Notes under the pieces: generated by a model
What the model was told of the DNA's origin: nothing
The model's database searches: none
Seen by the model: only the letters and a program-made list of their open reading frames with translations
Part shown: positions 34,689 through 44,250 of the stretch, piece by piece
Layout of the letters: every line of letters begins with the position of its first letter
Position numbering within the stretch: the stretch's first letter is position 1
Assembly: GCF_017495225.1 (NCBI RefSeq)
Contig: NZ_JAFEIG010000033.1
Coordinates: 62,001-126,000 of the forward strand
Reading direction: 5' to 3'
DNA length: 64,000 nucleotides
From: Daejeonella sp.
Lineage (GTDB): Bacteria > Bacteroidota > Bacteroidia > Sphingobacteriales > Sphingobacteriaceae
Translations under genes and position numbers: made by a program

Positions 34689-35360
34689 ATGAACAAGACT
34701 TTTAATTTTTACTGCGATGAAAGTTGTCATCTCGAAAACGACCATCAGCCCTACATGCTTATTGGTTATATAAGCTGTTCAGTAAACCAGGTAAAACTGC
34801 ATTCTAAAAATATCCGACAACTTAAAGCAAAACACCATGTGTTCTATGAAACCAAATGGAGCGGTTTGTCCAAATCTGCCTACCCATTATACAACGATTT
34901 GATTGATTATTTCTTTGCTACCGATTTGCAATATCGTGCCATTGTGATAGATAAAAGTCAGTTAAAGCATGAGGAATACAATCAAAACCACGATGACTTT
35001 TACTACAAAATGTATTTCCAGTTACTCAGTAAAAAGTTGGTTCCCGAGCATAACTACAATATTTATCTCGATATCAAAGACACCCGTAGTGCCAAAAAGG
35101 TAAATGGTTTAAAAAACTTTCTGAACAATAATTTTATTTCCGTTCGCAACCTTCAAAATATCCGTTCGCACGAAAGTGAGTTGATGCAGTTGACCGACAT
35201 CATAACGGGTGCATTATCCTATCATTTAAGAGGGTTAAATACAGTTATTGCCAAGAATAAAATCATTGAAAAAATTCAACAGCACAGTAAGCTACCATTG
35301 AATCATTCAACGCCGAAAGACCATCCGAAGTTTAACCTTTTTTTCATCGATCTGAAATAA
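34689..35360 (+). CDS. DUF3800-domain protein
   Basis: 223 residues. N-terminal FNFYCDESCHLEN is the DUF3800 signature (D-E-S), followed by KYETKW-like FYETKWSG and a central IYLDIKDTRSAKKV. Near the C-terminus, RSHESELMQLTDIITGALSY provides further acidic residues that fit an RNase H-like metal nuclease fold. These proteins are frequent in R-M and defence islands, and their activity is uncharacterised. Only 5 bp separate it from the next gene, so the two form a pair. Confidence 0.85.
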   Translation: MNKTFNFYCDESCHLENDHQPYMLIGYISCSVNQVKLHSKNIRQLKAKHHVFYETKWSGLSKSAYPLYNDLIDYFFATDLQYRAIVIDKSQLKHEEYNQNHDDFYYKMYFQLLSKKLVPEHNYNIYLDIKDTRSAKKVNGLKNFLNNNFISVRNLQNIRSHESELMQLTDIITGALSYHLRGLNTVIAKNKIIEKIQQHSKLPLNHSTPKDHPKFNLFFIDLK

Positions 35361-35365
35361 TTGCT

Positions 35366-35902
35366 ATGCCATTAAATTTATTAAAGACATATCCGCAGCT
35401 ATTGGAGTTAGGTCATTTGAACAAGCATCAAAGGACTGAATCACTGCAAAGAATTTTTAAAAGAGACATTGAAGAAAACCCCGGATTGAATTTTAGAACG
35501 AAAACTATCCGTCCCATCAAAGGAGAAGAACCGGCAATGGTTATTTTATTCCGACATCTAACTACTGAAGAAATAGAAGTAGAAGATGAAAATGACAAGA
35601 AATACCCGAAGCGGATTTTTGAGATGGACAGGTCGAAACGCTTGCATTGGGTGAGATATCATCTTGAAGAAAGTAAAAAGGAAAATGTCGAGATATTCAG
35701 TGTTGAGGAAAGAGACCAAAAGAAGCGTAAGGATATCATTAGGACATACATCTATGATACAGAGCAGAAATACATTATTGTCTTAGACCCGCAGCGTACC
35801 CAAAAGGATTATTATTTGGTTACCGCATATTATTTAAACAAGGGTTACGGAGAAAAGAAAATTAAAAAACTAATAAAAAGGAGGCTTGCTGAACTGCATT
35901 AA
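35366..35902 (+). CDS. Uncharacterised basic protein paired with DUF3800
   Basis: 178 residues, not recognised with confidence. The middle (TKTIRPIKGEEPAMVILFRHL, EMDRSKRLHWVRYHLEE) is charged. The C-terminal ~55 residues (TYIYDTEQKYIIVLDP, DYYLVTAYYLN, KKLIKRRLAEL) resemble the end of small barnase/EndoU/colicin-like nucleases of the PBECR type, where the substrate strand is followed by a dY-YLxTAYY pattern. That likeness is tentative. Tight coupling to the DUF3800 gene suggests a two-gene accessory module inside the restriction island. Confidence 0.55.
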   Translation: MPLNLLKTYPQLLELGHLNKHQRTESLQRIFKRDIEENPGLNFRTKTIRPIKGEEPAMVILFRHLTTEEIEVEDENDKKYPKRIFEMDRSKRLHWVRYHLEESKKENVEIFSVEERDQKKRKDIIRTYIYDTEQKYIIVLDPQRTQKDYYLVTAYYLNKGYGEKKIKKLIKRRLAELH

Positions 35903-35909
35903 AAGCGCA

Positions 35910-35941
35910 AGGCTCGGTACATTTCTGGATGTATCGAGCCT
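35910..35941 (+). terminator. Hairpin after the DUF3800 pair
   Basis: AGGCTCGGTACAT pairs with ATGTATCGAGCCT (one mismatch) around a 6-base loop, 7 bp after the stop codon. The T-tract is poor (CTTTTT about 10 bp later). Confidence 0.6.
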
Positions 35942-36029
35942 CGAAACTCCTTTTTCCAAATGGGAAAATGAGCACTGCAAAGGTAAGCACATAATTTAAA
36001 AAAGCAAACAAAATCAAAAAACAGGCGCC

Positions 36030-37115
36030 ATGGCATATAGAATACCACAACTTCCTTTGGATTTCGATTTAGAATCTAAAGCCATCCTAAAAAAAACGGC
36101 CGCTGCACGTAGTGCATTAGCTGAAATGAAAGGAGCTGCCCTGAGCATTCCGAATGAAAGTATTTTAATCAGCACACTTTCTTTGCAGGAAGCCAAAGAC
36201 AGTTCGGCCATTGAGAACATCATCACCACACATGATGAATTATATCAAGGTGATTATTTAAAAAGGGAGTTTAAGTCAATTGCATCCAAGGAAGTTCACA
36301 ACTATGCCGAAGCCTTGCGTTGGGGTTTTGAAACGGTAAGGCAAAAGGGAATATTGACAAACAACCACATCATTCAAATGCAGGCAACCCTGGAAGAAAA
36401 TGATGCAGGTTTTAGAAAAGTGCCTGGTACAGAACTGAAAAATGAGCAAACGGGAGAAATAGTGTATACACCACCCCAAATCCATGATGAAGTGGTGGCC
36501 TTGATGAGCAATCTGGAGCAGTTTATGAATGACAATGCACTCAGCGATTGGGATCCATTGGTGAAAATGGCTATCATCCATCATCAGTTTGAGAGCATCC
36601 ACCCTTTTTATGATGGTAACGGAAGAACGGGAAGGATTATCAATATCCTGTATTTGGTAAAAGAAGGTTTGTTGAATTTGCCCATACTGTATTTAAGCCG
36701 CTACATCAATCAAAACAAAGCAGATTATTACCGCTTGCTCCAAAAAGTAAGAACCGAAAACGCCTGGGAAGAATGGGTGCTGTATATACTTGATGGTGTT
36801 GAACAGACTTCCTTGCAAACCATCAAAATCATTGAAGGGATAAAGAACCTGATGCTGAAGCACAAGAAGAAAATCAGGGAAAACACAAAGTTTTACAGTC
36901 AAGATTTAATCAATAACCTATTTAAGCACCCTTACACCAAAATAGATTTCATCATGACCGATTTGGACGTAAGCCGAATTACTGCCACCAAATATTTGGA
37001 TGAACTTGACCAAATTGGAATACTGAAAAAAGTGAAGCTTGGAAGGGATAATTATTACATCAATACCGACTTGTATAACTTATTGTCGAACGTGAATCAA
37101 ATAAAACATGTATAG
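36030..37115 (+). CDS. Fic family protein with C-terminal winged helix
   Basis: 361-residue Fic protein, expected to transfer AMP (or another NMP) to target proteins. The catalytic motif HPFYDGNGRTGR lies at ~190. SSAIENIITTHDELY at ~55 matches the N-terminal autoinhibitory helix (S/TxxxE(G/N)) that blocks ATP binding. The C-terminal ~70 residues (FIMTDLDVSRITATKYLDEL, IGILKKVKLGRDNYYIN) form a winged-helix DNA-binding domain. Two palindromes lie at its 3-prime end and just downstream, before hsdR. Whether it regulates or protects the R-M system is inference. Confidence 0.93.
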   Translation: MAYRIPQLPLDFDLESKAILKKTAAARSALAEMKGAALSIPNESILISTLSLQEAKDSSAIENIITTHDELYQGDYLKREFKSIASKEVHNYAEALRWGFETVRQKGILTNNHIIQMQATLEENDAGFRKVPGTELKNEQTGEIVYTPPQIHDEVVALMSNLEQFMNDNALSDWDPLVKMAIIHHQFESIHPFYDGNGRTGRIINILYLVKEGLLNLPILYLSRYINQNKADYYRLLQKVRTENAWEEWVLYILDGVEQTSLQTIKIIEGIKNLMLKHKKKIRENTKFYSQDLINNLFKHPYTKIDFIMTDLDVSRITATKYLDELDQIGILKKVKLGRDNYYINTDLYNLLSNVNQIKHV

Positions 37116-37140
37116 AAAAACCAATTTTCCTATACATGTT
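37105..37140. promoter_or_regulatory. Operator-like palindrome 1 (AACATGTATAG...)
   Basis: AACATGTATAGAAAA pairs with TTTTCCTATACATGTT around a short spacer. It overlaps the last codons of the Fic gene and lies ~200 bp upstream of hsdR. A partial half-site (TGTGTATAGTATGA) follows at about 37147-37160. Confidence 0.65.
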
Positions 37141-37263
37141 TCTGAAATGTGTATAGTATGAATTATCTGAGTAGAAAAGCTACAAAATGAAAAAAAGGTA
37201 AAATATTACTCAAAAATGGGTTCATGTAAAGAAAACAGACAAAAACTACACATGAGCAACGCA

Positions 37264-37297
37264 TCATGTATAGAAAAAAGCACTTTTCTATACATGA
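37264..37297. promoter_or_regulatory. Operator-like palindrome 2 (TCATGTATAGAAAA)
   Basis: A perfect 14-bp inverted repeat, TCATGTATAGAAAA / TTTTCTATACATGA with a 6-base spacer, is 22 bp upstream of the hsdR start codon. Same core (CATGTATAG-AAA) as palindrome 1, so both are probably bound by one regulator. A plain hairpin terminator is less likely because of the two-copy arrangement and lack of a T-tract. Confidence 0.7.
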
Positions 37298-37318
37298 CAC
37301 AAACGAAATTATAAAGCA

Positions 37319-40300
37319 ATGGAAACACCAAGTTTTAAAGAAGACCATATCAGCCAGATACCGGCATTACAAATGTTGGTGAATTTAGGCTACACCTATT
37401 TAAATCCGGCAGAAGCAGACAGGCAAAGAGGTGGCAAAACCACCAATGTATTGCTGGAAGATGTATTGCGGAAGCAGTTGAAGGAAATCAACAGCATCCG
37501 AGTAAGTGCTACTAAAACCAGCATTTTCACAGACGACAATGTTGAACGGGGTATATTGGCACTGAAAAACCTTCCCATGAACGAAGGCTACATTGCAGCC
37601 AGTGAAAAGGCCTACAACTTGCTCACTTTAGGCCAGGCCTTGGAACAAAGCGTAGATGGCGACAAAAAGAGTTTTACCCTGCAATATATCGACTGGAAAA
37701 ACATCAGCAACAATGTGTTTCATGTAAGCGAAGAATTCAGCGTAATGCGAAGCACAAGCAAAGAGCATTATCGCCCAGATTTGGTGTTGTTTGTCAATGG
37801 TATTCCACTTTGCATCATTGAGTGCAAAAGGCCTGACATGAAAGAGCCATTGAAACAGGCAATCAGTCAGCATTTACGCAATCAACAAGAAGACGGTATC
37901 CGCAGTTTGTACGTATATTCACAATTGACTTTGAGCATCGCTACACAAGAGGCTGCTTATGCAACCAATGCCACACCAGAAAAATTTTGGGCCAAATGGC
38001 AGGAGAAGTTTACCAGTGATGAGGAAGAGAAAAATTACAAATTAAACTTACAAGAGCTCAAAAACAAACCACTTTCTGTATCAGTAAAAGAGCAACTTTT
38101 TACTGACCGTTTCAAATACGTTCGTCAATATTTTGATGCTTTAGAGCAACGAGAAATTTTACCAACAGAACAAGATGAATACTTATTTGGCTTATGTCGT
38201 CCTGAACGATTGATGGATATTGTTTTCAATTTTGTTTTATTCGATAATGGTGATAAAAAAGTAGCCCGTTATCAGCAGTTTTTCGCCATCAAAAAATCCA
38301 TGCAACGCATCAGGAATGTTGAACACGGAAAGCGAAAAGGTGGTGTTATCTGGCACACTCAAGGTAGTGGAAAATCATTAACGATGGTGATGTTGGCACA
38401 AGCTATAGCGATGGAACCAAGCATTCGCAATCCTAAAATTGTATTGGTTACAGACCGAACTGATTTAGACAATCAAATTACAGGTACATTCCGTAAGTGT
38501 GGCAGGTTTGTAGAAAATGCAACTACAGGTCAGCGTTTGGTTGAATTATTGGAAAACAAAAGTGATGCAGTAGTAACTACCATCATCAACAAATTTGTGG
38601 CGGCCGTTAAGAAAATAGATAAGCCTTTAGAAAGCCATGATATTTTTGTTTTGGTAGATGAAGGACACCGAACACAGCATGGAACTTTTAATATTGACAT
38701 GCAAAAGACTTTGCCGAACGCCTGTTTCATTGCCATGACGGGAACACCGCTTTTTAAGAAAGACAAAAGCACAGCAGAGAAGTTTGGCGGTATGATTGAT
38801 GCTTACACGGTTGACCAAGCTGTAAAAGACAAAGCAGTTGTTCCATTACTTTATGAAGGAAGATTGGCTTTACAAAATGTAAATGCAAGTCCGATTGATA
38901 CTTTTTTCGGAATGGTTTCAGAACCCTTAACCGAATACCAAAAAGCAGACATCAAAAAGAAGTTTGCCCGATATGACCACTTGAATTCTGCCGAACAAAA
39001 AATGCGAATGATTGCCTGGAACATCAGTTATCATTTTCGAGATAACTGGCAAGGCAGAACACCATTTAAAGGGCAATTGGTTTGCGATAAAAAAGTGAAT
39101 GCCATTAAATACAAAGAATATTTGGATGAAATTGGCATTGTAACTAGTGAAGTGTTAATTTCATCCATTGACGAAAGAGAAGGTGAACAAAGTGCTTATG
39201 AGAAGTCGACAGAAAAAGAAAATCAATTTTGGAAAAAAATGATGGATGAACATGGCAATTCAAAAAGCTATGAAAAGAACATTATCAGTCGTTTCAAAAA
39301 TCAAAAAGACCCAGAAATTATTATCGTAGTTGATAAATTACTTACTGGTTTTGATGAACCTAAAAACACGGTTTTATATTTAACAAGAAATTTACAAAGT
39401 CATAAACTTTTACAAGCTATTGCTAGAGTAAACCGCATTTATCCTGACAAAGAATTTGGTTACATTATTGATTATTATGGTGTGATTGAAAACCTGGATA
39501 ATGCTTTGCAAATGTATTCATCTTTTGATGATTTTGATGATGAAGATTTGGCGGGTACACTCACCAATATTTCGGATGAAATCAATAAGCTACCACAAAA
39601 GCATTCAGACCTTTGGGATATTTTTAAAACCATTGCAAACAAACGTGATGCGGAGGCTTATCAACAATTATTAAAAGATGAGGCAGTAAGAGTTTTGTTT
39701 TACGATAAACTGGCTGCATTTGCCAAGGCTTTAAAACTGGCACTATCCTCAATTCAATTTCATAAGGAAATAGAAGATAGGGTGATCAGTCGCTACAAAG
39801 AAGATTTGACAATGTTCCTAAAATTGCGTTTGGCAGTTGTTGAGAGATATAGTGATGAAATAGATTACAAACAATACGAAGGACAAATTCAAAAACTGAT
39901 TGACACACATATCACCACCGAAAAAATTGAAACTATCACAGAGTTAGTCAACATCTTTGATAAGGACAAGTTTCAGGAGGAAGTAGAAAATACCATAGGC
40001 AAATCTGCCAAAGCAGATAAGATTGCGAGCAGAACAGCGAAGCACATCACAGAGAAAATGGATGAAGATCCAGCATTCTACAAAAAGTTTTCGCAAATGC
40101 TCAGTGAAACCATAGCCGACTATGAGGCTAAAAGAATCAGTGAGGCACAATACCTGAGCAAGGTGCAAGACATTATGAACAATATTTTGGCAAATACTGA
40201 CAATGATATTCCAGTTCAATTAAAAGATAGAGTTGTTGCGAAAGCGTTTTATGGACTAACAGTTGAAGCACTATCTGAAAAAATTATTGACAATTTAGTA

Positions 40301-40546
40301 CGTAAAGAAGTTGCTACACAAACTGCTCTGCATATTGACGCTCTGATTCAAGATTCTGTTTTAGACAATGGTAAACCAATTATAGACTGGCAATACAAAA
40401 CTAACATCACAGGCAAACTGCTTATTGAAATTGGTGACCATCTGATTGATGAAGTACGCGACAAATACAACGTGGACTTGTCGTTTAAGGACATGGACAA
40501 GATTGCAGAAGATTGTATCGAAGTAGCTAAAATTCGTTACAAGTGA
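37319..40546 (+). CDS. hsdR: Type I restriction-modification endonuclease/translocase subunit
   Basis: 1075-residue motor nuclease subunit. N-terminal PD-(D/E)xK nuclease: CIIECKRPDM at ~165. SF2 helicase motor: Walker A HTQGSGKSLT (~345), DEGH box VDEGHRTQHG (~445), AMTGTP (~475), motif V VVDKLLTGFDEPKN (~675) and motif VI AIARVNRIYP (~700). A helical C-terminal region binds HsdM/S. It cleaves unmethylated DNA after ATP-driven translocation. The first ~720 bp are visibly richer in GC than the rest. Overlaps the next gene by 4 bp. Confidence 0.96.
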   Translation: METPSFKEDHISQIPALQMLVNLGYTYLNPAEADRQRGGKTTNVLLEDVLRKQLKEINSIRVSATKTSIFTDDNVERGILALKNLPMNEGYIAASEKAYNLLTLGQALEQSVDGDKKSFTLQYIDWKNISNNVFHVSEEFSVMRSTSKEHYRPDLVLFVNGIPLCIIECKRPDMKEPLKQAISQHLRNQQEDGIRSLYVYSQLTLSIATQEAAYATNATPEKFWAKWQEKFTSDEEEKNYKLNLQELKNKPLSVSVKEQLFTDRFKYVRQYFDALEQREILPTEQDEYLFGLCRPERLMDIVFNFVLFDNGDKKVARYQQFFAIKKSMQRIRNVEHGKRKGGVIWHTQGSGKSLTMVMLAQAIAMEPSIRNPKIVLVTDRTDLDNQITGTFRKCGRFVENATTGQRLVELLENKSDAVVTTIINKFVAAVKKIDKPLESHDIFVLVDEGHRTQHGTFNIDMQKTLPNACFIAMTGTPLFKKDKSTAEKFGGMIDAYTVDQAVKDKAVVPLLYEGRLALQNVNASPIDTFFGMVSEPLTEYQKADIKKKFARYDHLNSAEQKMRMIAWNISYHFRDNWQGRTPFKGQLVCDKKVNAIKYKEYLDEIGIVTSEVLISSIDEREGEQSAYEKSTEKENQFWKKMMDEHGNSKSYEKNIISRFKNQKDPEIIIVVDKLLTGFDEPKNTVLYLTRNLQSHKLLQAIARVNRIYPDKEFGYIIDYYGVIENLDNALQMYSSFDDFDDEDLAGTLTNISDEINKLPQKHSDLWDIFKTIANKRDAEAYQQLLKDEAVRVLFYDKLAAFAKALKLALSSIQFHKEIEDRVISRYKEDLTMFLKLRLAVVERYSDEIDYKQYEGQIQKLIDTHITTEKIETITELVNIFDKDKFQEEVENTIGKSAKADKIASRTAKHITEKMDEDPAFYKKFSQMLSETIADYEAKRISEAQYLSKVQDIMNNILANTDNDIPVQLKDRVVAKAFYGLTVEALSEKIIDNLVRKEVATQTALHIDALIQDSVLDNGKPIIDWQYKTNITGKLLIEIGDHLIDEVRDKYNVDLSFKDMDKIAEDCIEVAKIRYK

Positions 40547-41241
40547 TGACAGAAGCGATACAATTTGGAAGCAGAACATTAGATTTTCGTTTGGAGTATT
40601 CAGACAGAAAATCGCTTGGCATAACAGTCACCCCCGAAATGGAAGTGTTGGTAAAAGCACCGATAAACACAACCATAGAAAACATAAAAGAGAAAATCAG
40701 AAAAAAGGCACCGTGGATAATTAAACAACAAAGCTTCTTTCTTTCCTTTCAACCAAAGACACCAACCCGAATGTACATTAGCGGAGAAACGCATTTGTAC
40801 TTGGGCAGACAATACCGTTTGAAAATTGAAATTGGTAAATTAGAATCGGTAAAATTGAAAGGCAAGTTCATTCTAATAACTGCAAGGGAAAAAGCAAGAA
40901 CTAAAACCTTATTACATGACTGGTATTTACAACACGCACGGTCAAAGCTTCATACACTAGCAGCACCACTAATTGACAAATTCAAAAAACATAAAGTGGA
41001 GCCAAGTTCTATTGTTCTGCGAGACATGCCGACACGTTGGGGCAGTTGCACACCAAAAGGAAAAATCATTTTAAACCCTGAGTTGATTAAAGCACCCAAA
41101 GGTTGCATTGAATATGTTATTATACATGAACTTTGTCATTTGATTCATCATGACCATACTCAGAAATTTATTGATTTGCAGACTAGGGAAATGAGAGACT
41201 GGGAGAAGTGGAAAATGAAATTAGAGAAGTTATTAGCATAA
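40543..41241 (+). CDS. YgjP/DUF45-type zinc metallopeptidase
   Basis: 232 residues. The zinc-peptidase motif HELCHLIHHDHTQKF (HExxH, ~195) is preceded by TRWGSCTPKGKIILNPEL, the standard DUF45/SprT-like signature. Its start codon overlaps the hsdR stop (ATGA), showing translational coupling. Such peptidases recur next to type I restriction genes; they may control HsdR levels or act in DNA-protein repair (inference). A terminator follows. Confidence 0.9.
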   Translation: MMTEAIQFGSRTLDFRLEYSDRKSLGITVTPEMEVLVKAPINTTIENIKEKIRKKAPWIIKQQSFFLSFQPKTPTRMYISGETHLYLGRQYRLKIEIGKLESVKLKGKFILITAREKARTKTLLHDWYLQHARSKLHTLAAPLIDKFKKHKVEPSSIVLRDMPTRWGSCTPKGKIILNPELIKAPKGCIEYVIIHELCHLIHHDHTQKFIDLQTREMRDWEKWKMKLEKLLA

Positions 41242-41310
41242 GATTATACAAATAGAAAGATATACATCTTCATCCCACAAAAGCTAATGCCCATCGCTTT
41301 TAACAAAACA

Positions 41311-41349
41311 AAAAAAAAGGGAGTTTTTCGATAGAAAAACTCCCTTTTT
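41311..41349. terminator. Bidirectional terminator
   Basis: AAGGGAGTTTTTC and GAAAAACTCCCTT form a strong stem flanked by an A-tract and TTTTGTTTTT, between the convergent metallopeptidase and carB genes. Confidence 0.92.
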
Positions 41350-41368
41350 GTTTTTATTGTATTGCTAA

Positions 41369-44185
41369 TTACTTAGACAAATACATTGATTTCTCTTTGT
41401 ATAAATGTCTGAAATAAGGATCCTCTAAATCTTTGATAAAGCGTATTGCCTCACCTGTAGATTTCATCTCTGGACCTAGTTCCTTTTTAACTTCTGGGAA
41501 TTTATCAAAAGAGAATACAGGTTCTTTGATAGCATAACCTTCAAGCTTACGTACAATAGTAAAATCTTTAAGTTTATTGGTACCCAACATGATTTTGGTT
41601 GCAATATTGATGTATGGCACATCGTATGCTTTCGCAATAAATGGAACAGTACGTGAAGCTCTTGGATTGGCTTCAATCACATAAACTTTTTCGTCTTTTA
41701 TTGCAAATTGAATGTTTAATAAACCTCTAACATTGAGTGCTTTAGCAATTCTTTTGCTGTATTCTTCCATTAATCCGATTACCTTTTCAGATAAATTGAA
41801 TGGAGGTAAAACAGCGTACGAATCGCCGGAGTGTATACCTGCTGGTTCAATGTGTTCCATCAAACCGATGATATGACAGTCTTCTCCATCAGAAATTGAG
41901 TCCGACTCAGCTTCTTCAGCTCTATCCAAGAAATGATCAATTAAAACACGGTTGCCAGGAAGATTTCGCAATAATTTAACAACTGCTTTTTCAAGGTCTT
42001 CGTCGTTAATTACAATACTCATTCCTTGTCCACCTAAAACATAACTCGGACGAACAAGCACCGGATAGCCAACCTTATGTGCTACTTCTAAAGCTTCTTC
42101 AGCACTTTCGGCTACACCATATAATGGATAAGGAATATCCATTTCTTTCAGGAGATCAGAAAATCTTCCACGGTCTTCAGCAATGTCCATGCTGTCAAAT
42201 GAGGATCCAATAATCTTGATTCCCTTCTCATGAAGCTTCTCAGCCATTTTTAATGCTGTTTGTCCGCCAAGTTGAACAATCACCCCTTCAGGTTTTTCAA
42301 GTTCAATTATTTCACGAACATGCTCCCAGAACACCGGCTCAAAATATAGTTTATCAGCCATATTGAAGTCGGTAGAAACCGTTTCAGGATTACAATTAAT
42401 CATAATTGCCTCATAACCAGCTTCTTTTGCTGCTAAGAGTCCGTGAACACAAGAATAATCAAATTCTATTCCCTGACCGATACGATTCGGGCCAGAACCT
42501 AGAACAATAATTTTCTTTTTATCGCTAACAATCGACTCATTTTCAAATTCGAAGGTAGAGTAGAAATACGGTGTTTGAGCTGGGAATTCGGCAGCGCAGG
42601 TGTCTACCATTTTGTAAACTCTACGTATTCCTAATTCAACTCTACGATCATAAACTTCATCTTCAGTTACATTTCCAAGTAGCCAAGCGATTTGAGCATC
42701 GCCATAGCCCTTTTGCTTCAGGGTAATGAAGAAATCAGTGGGAATATTTTTTAGAGAATAGCGTTTTAATTCGGTCTCCATAGTAACTAGCTCCATAATT
42801 TGGACTAGGAACCATTTATCAATATTTGTAACCTTGCGAATGGATTCTAGAGGAACGCCGAGGCTCATTGCATCCTTAACGTGGAATAATCTATCCCAAC
42901 TTGGATGCTCTAAGCTTTGCATAATCTCTTCGAGGTTACGGCTTTGGCGACCATCGGCACCTAGCCCTAGGCGATTAGTTTCTAAACTTTGACAAGCTTT
43001 TTGAAGGGCTTCGATGAAGGTACGGCCAATGGCCATTACTTCACCTACCGACTTCATTTGCAAGCCTAGTTCGGTATTGGCACCTTTAAATTTATCAAAG
43101 TTCCAACGTGGTATTTTAACAATCACATAATCTAATGTGGGCTCAAAATATGCCGAAGTAGTTTTAGTGATTTGGTTTTCAATTTCGTCTAGATTATATC
43201 CTATAGCTAATTTAGCTGCAATCTTTGCAATTGGATAACCAGTTGCTTTAGATGCTAATGCTGAAGAGCGAGAAACCCTAGGGTTAATCTCAATAGCGAT
43301 AATATCTTCTGTAGCGGGGTCAACCGAAAATTGCACATTACAACCACCTGCAAAATTACCAATTGCGCGCATCATTTTGATGGCTTGATTACGCATTTCC
43401 TGATAACAACGATCACTCAATGTCATGGCAGGGGCAACCGTAATTGAATCTCCAGTATGGATTCCCATTGGGTCGAAATTTTCTATTGAGCAGATAATGA
43501 TTACATTATCATTTCCGTCTCTAAGGAGCTCGAGCTCATATTCTTTCCAACCTATAACAGCTTTCTCAACTAATACTTCATGGGTAGGTGAGGCTTGTAA
43601 ACCGCGACTTAAAGCCTGATCAAAATCCTCTTTTTTATGAACAAAACCACCTCCAGAACCTCCAAGGGTGTACGAAGGACGGATAACTAGTGGATAGCCA
43701 ATATCTTGTGCCGCTTCTTTCCCTTCAAGAAATGAATTGGCAATTTTAGATTTTGCTACTCCAACACCAATCTCAACCATCAATTTACGGAACTCTTCAC
43801 GGTTCTCAGTTTTTTCAACCGCATCCATGTCAACACCCACAATCCGGACATTATGAGCCGCCCAAATACCACGCTCTTCAGCTTCTTTACACAGATTTAG
43901 AGCAGTTTGTCCACCCATGGTAGGTAAAACAGCATCAATTTTCTGCTCCTTTAAAATCTGTTCAATACTTTCACAAGTTAAAGGGAGTAGGTAAACATGA
44001 TCAGCAATAACCTTATCTGTCATGATTGTGGCAGGGTTAGAGTTGATAATGGATACTGTAATTCCTTCGTCTTTTAATGAAAGGGCTGCTTGTGATCCTG
44101 CGTAATCAAATTCACAGGCTTGTCCGATAATGATTGGTCCTGAACCGATAATTAGGACTGAGCGGATGGAAGTGTCTAATGGCAT
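41369..44185 (-). CDS. carB: Carbamoyl-phosphate synthase large subunit
   Basis: 938 residues. Makes carbamoyl phosphate from bicarbonate, ammonia (from CarA glutamine) and 2 ATP, for pyrimidine and arginine synthesis. Both homologous ATP-grasp halves are complete: VLIIGSGPIIIGQACEFDYA at the N-terminus and VLGSGPNRIGQGIEFDYS at ~560, with PSYTLGGSGGG and PSYVLGGQGMS as the glycine loops. The chain ends right after the second synthetase half (EKSMYLSK). The E. coli enzyme continues ~135 residues with an allosteric UMP/ornithine domain, which is absent here. carA is not adjacent. Confidence 0.96.
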   Translation of the reverse strand: MPLDTSIRSVLIIGSGPIIIGQACEFDYAGSQAALSLKDEGITVSIINSNPATIMTDKVIADHVYLLPLTCESIEQILKEQKIDAVLPTMGGQTALNLCKEAEERGIWAAHNVRIVGVDMDAVEKTENREEFRKLMVEIGVGVAKSKIANSFLEGKEAAQDIGYPLVIRPSYTLGGSGGGFVHKKEDFDQALSRGLQASPTHEVLVEKAVIGWKEYELELLRDGNDNVIIICSIENFDPMGIHTGDSITVAPAMTLSDRCYQEMRNQAIKMMRAIGNFAGGCNVQFSVDPATEDIIAIEINPRVSRSSALASKATGYPIAKIAAKLAIGYNLDEIENQITKTTSAYFEPTLDYVIVKIPRWNFDKFKGANTELGLQMKSVGEVMAIGRTFIEALQKACQSLETNRLGLGADGRQSRNLEEIMQSLEHPSWDRLFHVKDAMSLGVPLESIRKVTNIDKWFLVQIMELVTMETELKRYSLKNIPTDFFITLKQKGYGDAQIAWLLGNVTEDEVYDRRVELGIRRVYKMVDTCAAEFPAQTPYFYSTFEFENESIVSDKKKIIVLGSGPNRIGQGIEFDYSCVHGLLAAKEAGYEAIMINCNPETVSTDFNMADKLYFEPVFWEHVREIIELEKPEGVIVQLGGQTALKMAEKLHEKGIKIIGSSFDSMDIAEDRGRFSDLLKEMDIPYPLYGVAESAEEALEVAHKVGYPVLVRPSYVLGGQGMSIVINDEDLEKAVVKLLRNLPGNRVLIDHFLDRAEEAESDSISDGEDCHIIGLMEHIEPAGIHSGDSYAVLPPFNLSEKVIGLMEEYSKRIAKALNVRGLLNIQFAIKDEKVYVIEANPRASRTVPFIAKAYDVPYINIATKIMLGTNKLKDFTIVRKLEGYAIKEPVFSFDKFPEVKKELGPEMKSTGEAIRFIKDLEDPYFRHLYKEKSMYLSK

Positions 44186-44250
44186 TTTCTTCTTTAGAGT
44201 CTAGTTTTGACTAATCAAAATGCGAGATTAAATACTAAAAAAGAACAAAA

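Noticed and set aside
30850-41250. Integrative element with integrase and attachment sites
   Set aside because: No integrase, tRNA gene or flanking direct repeats were found at the island borders.
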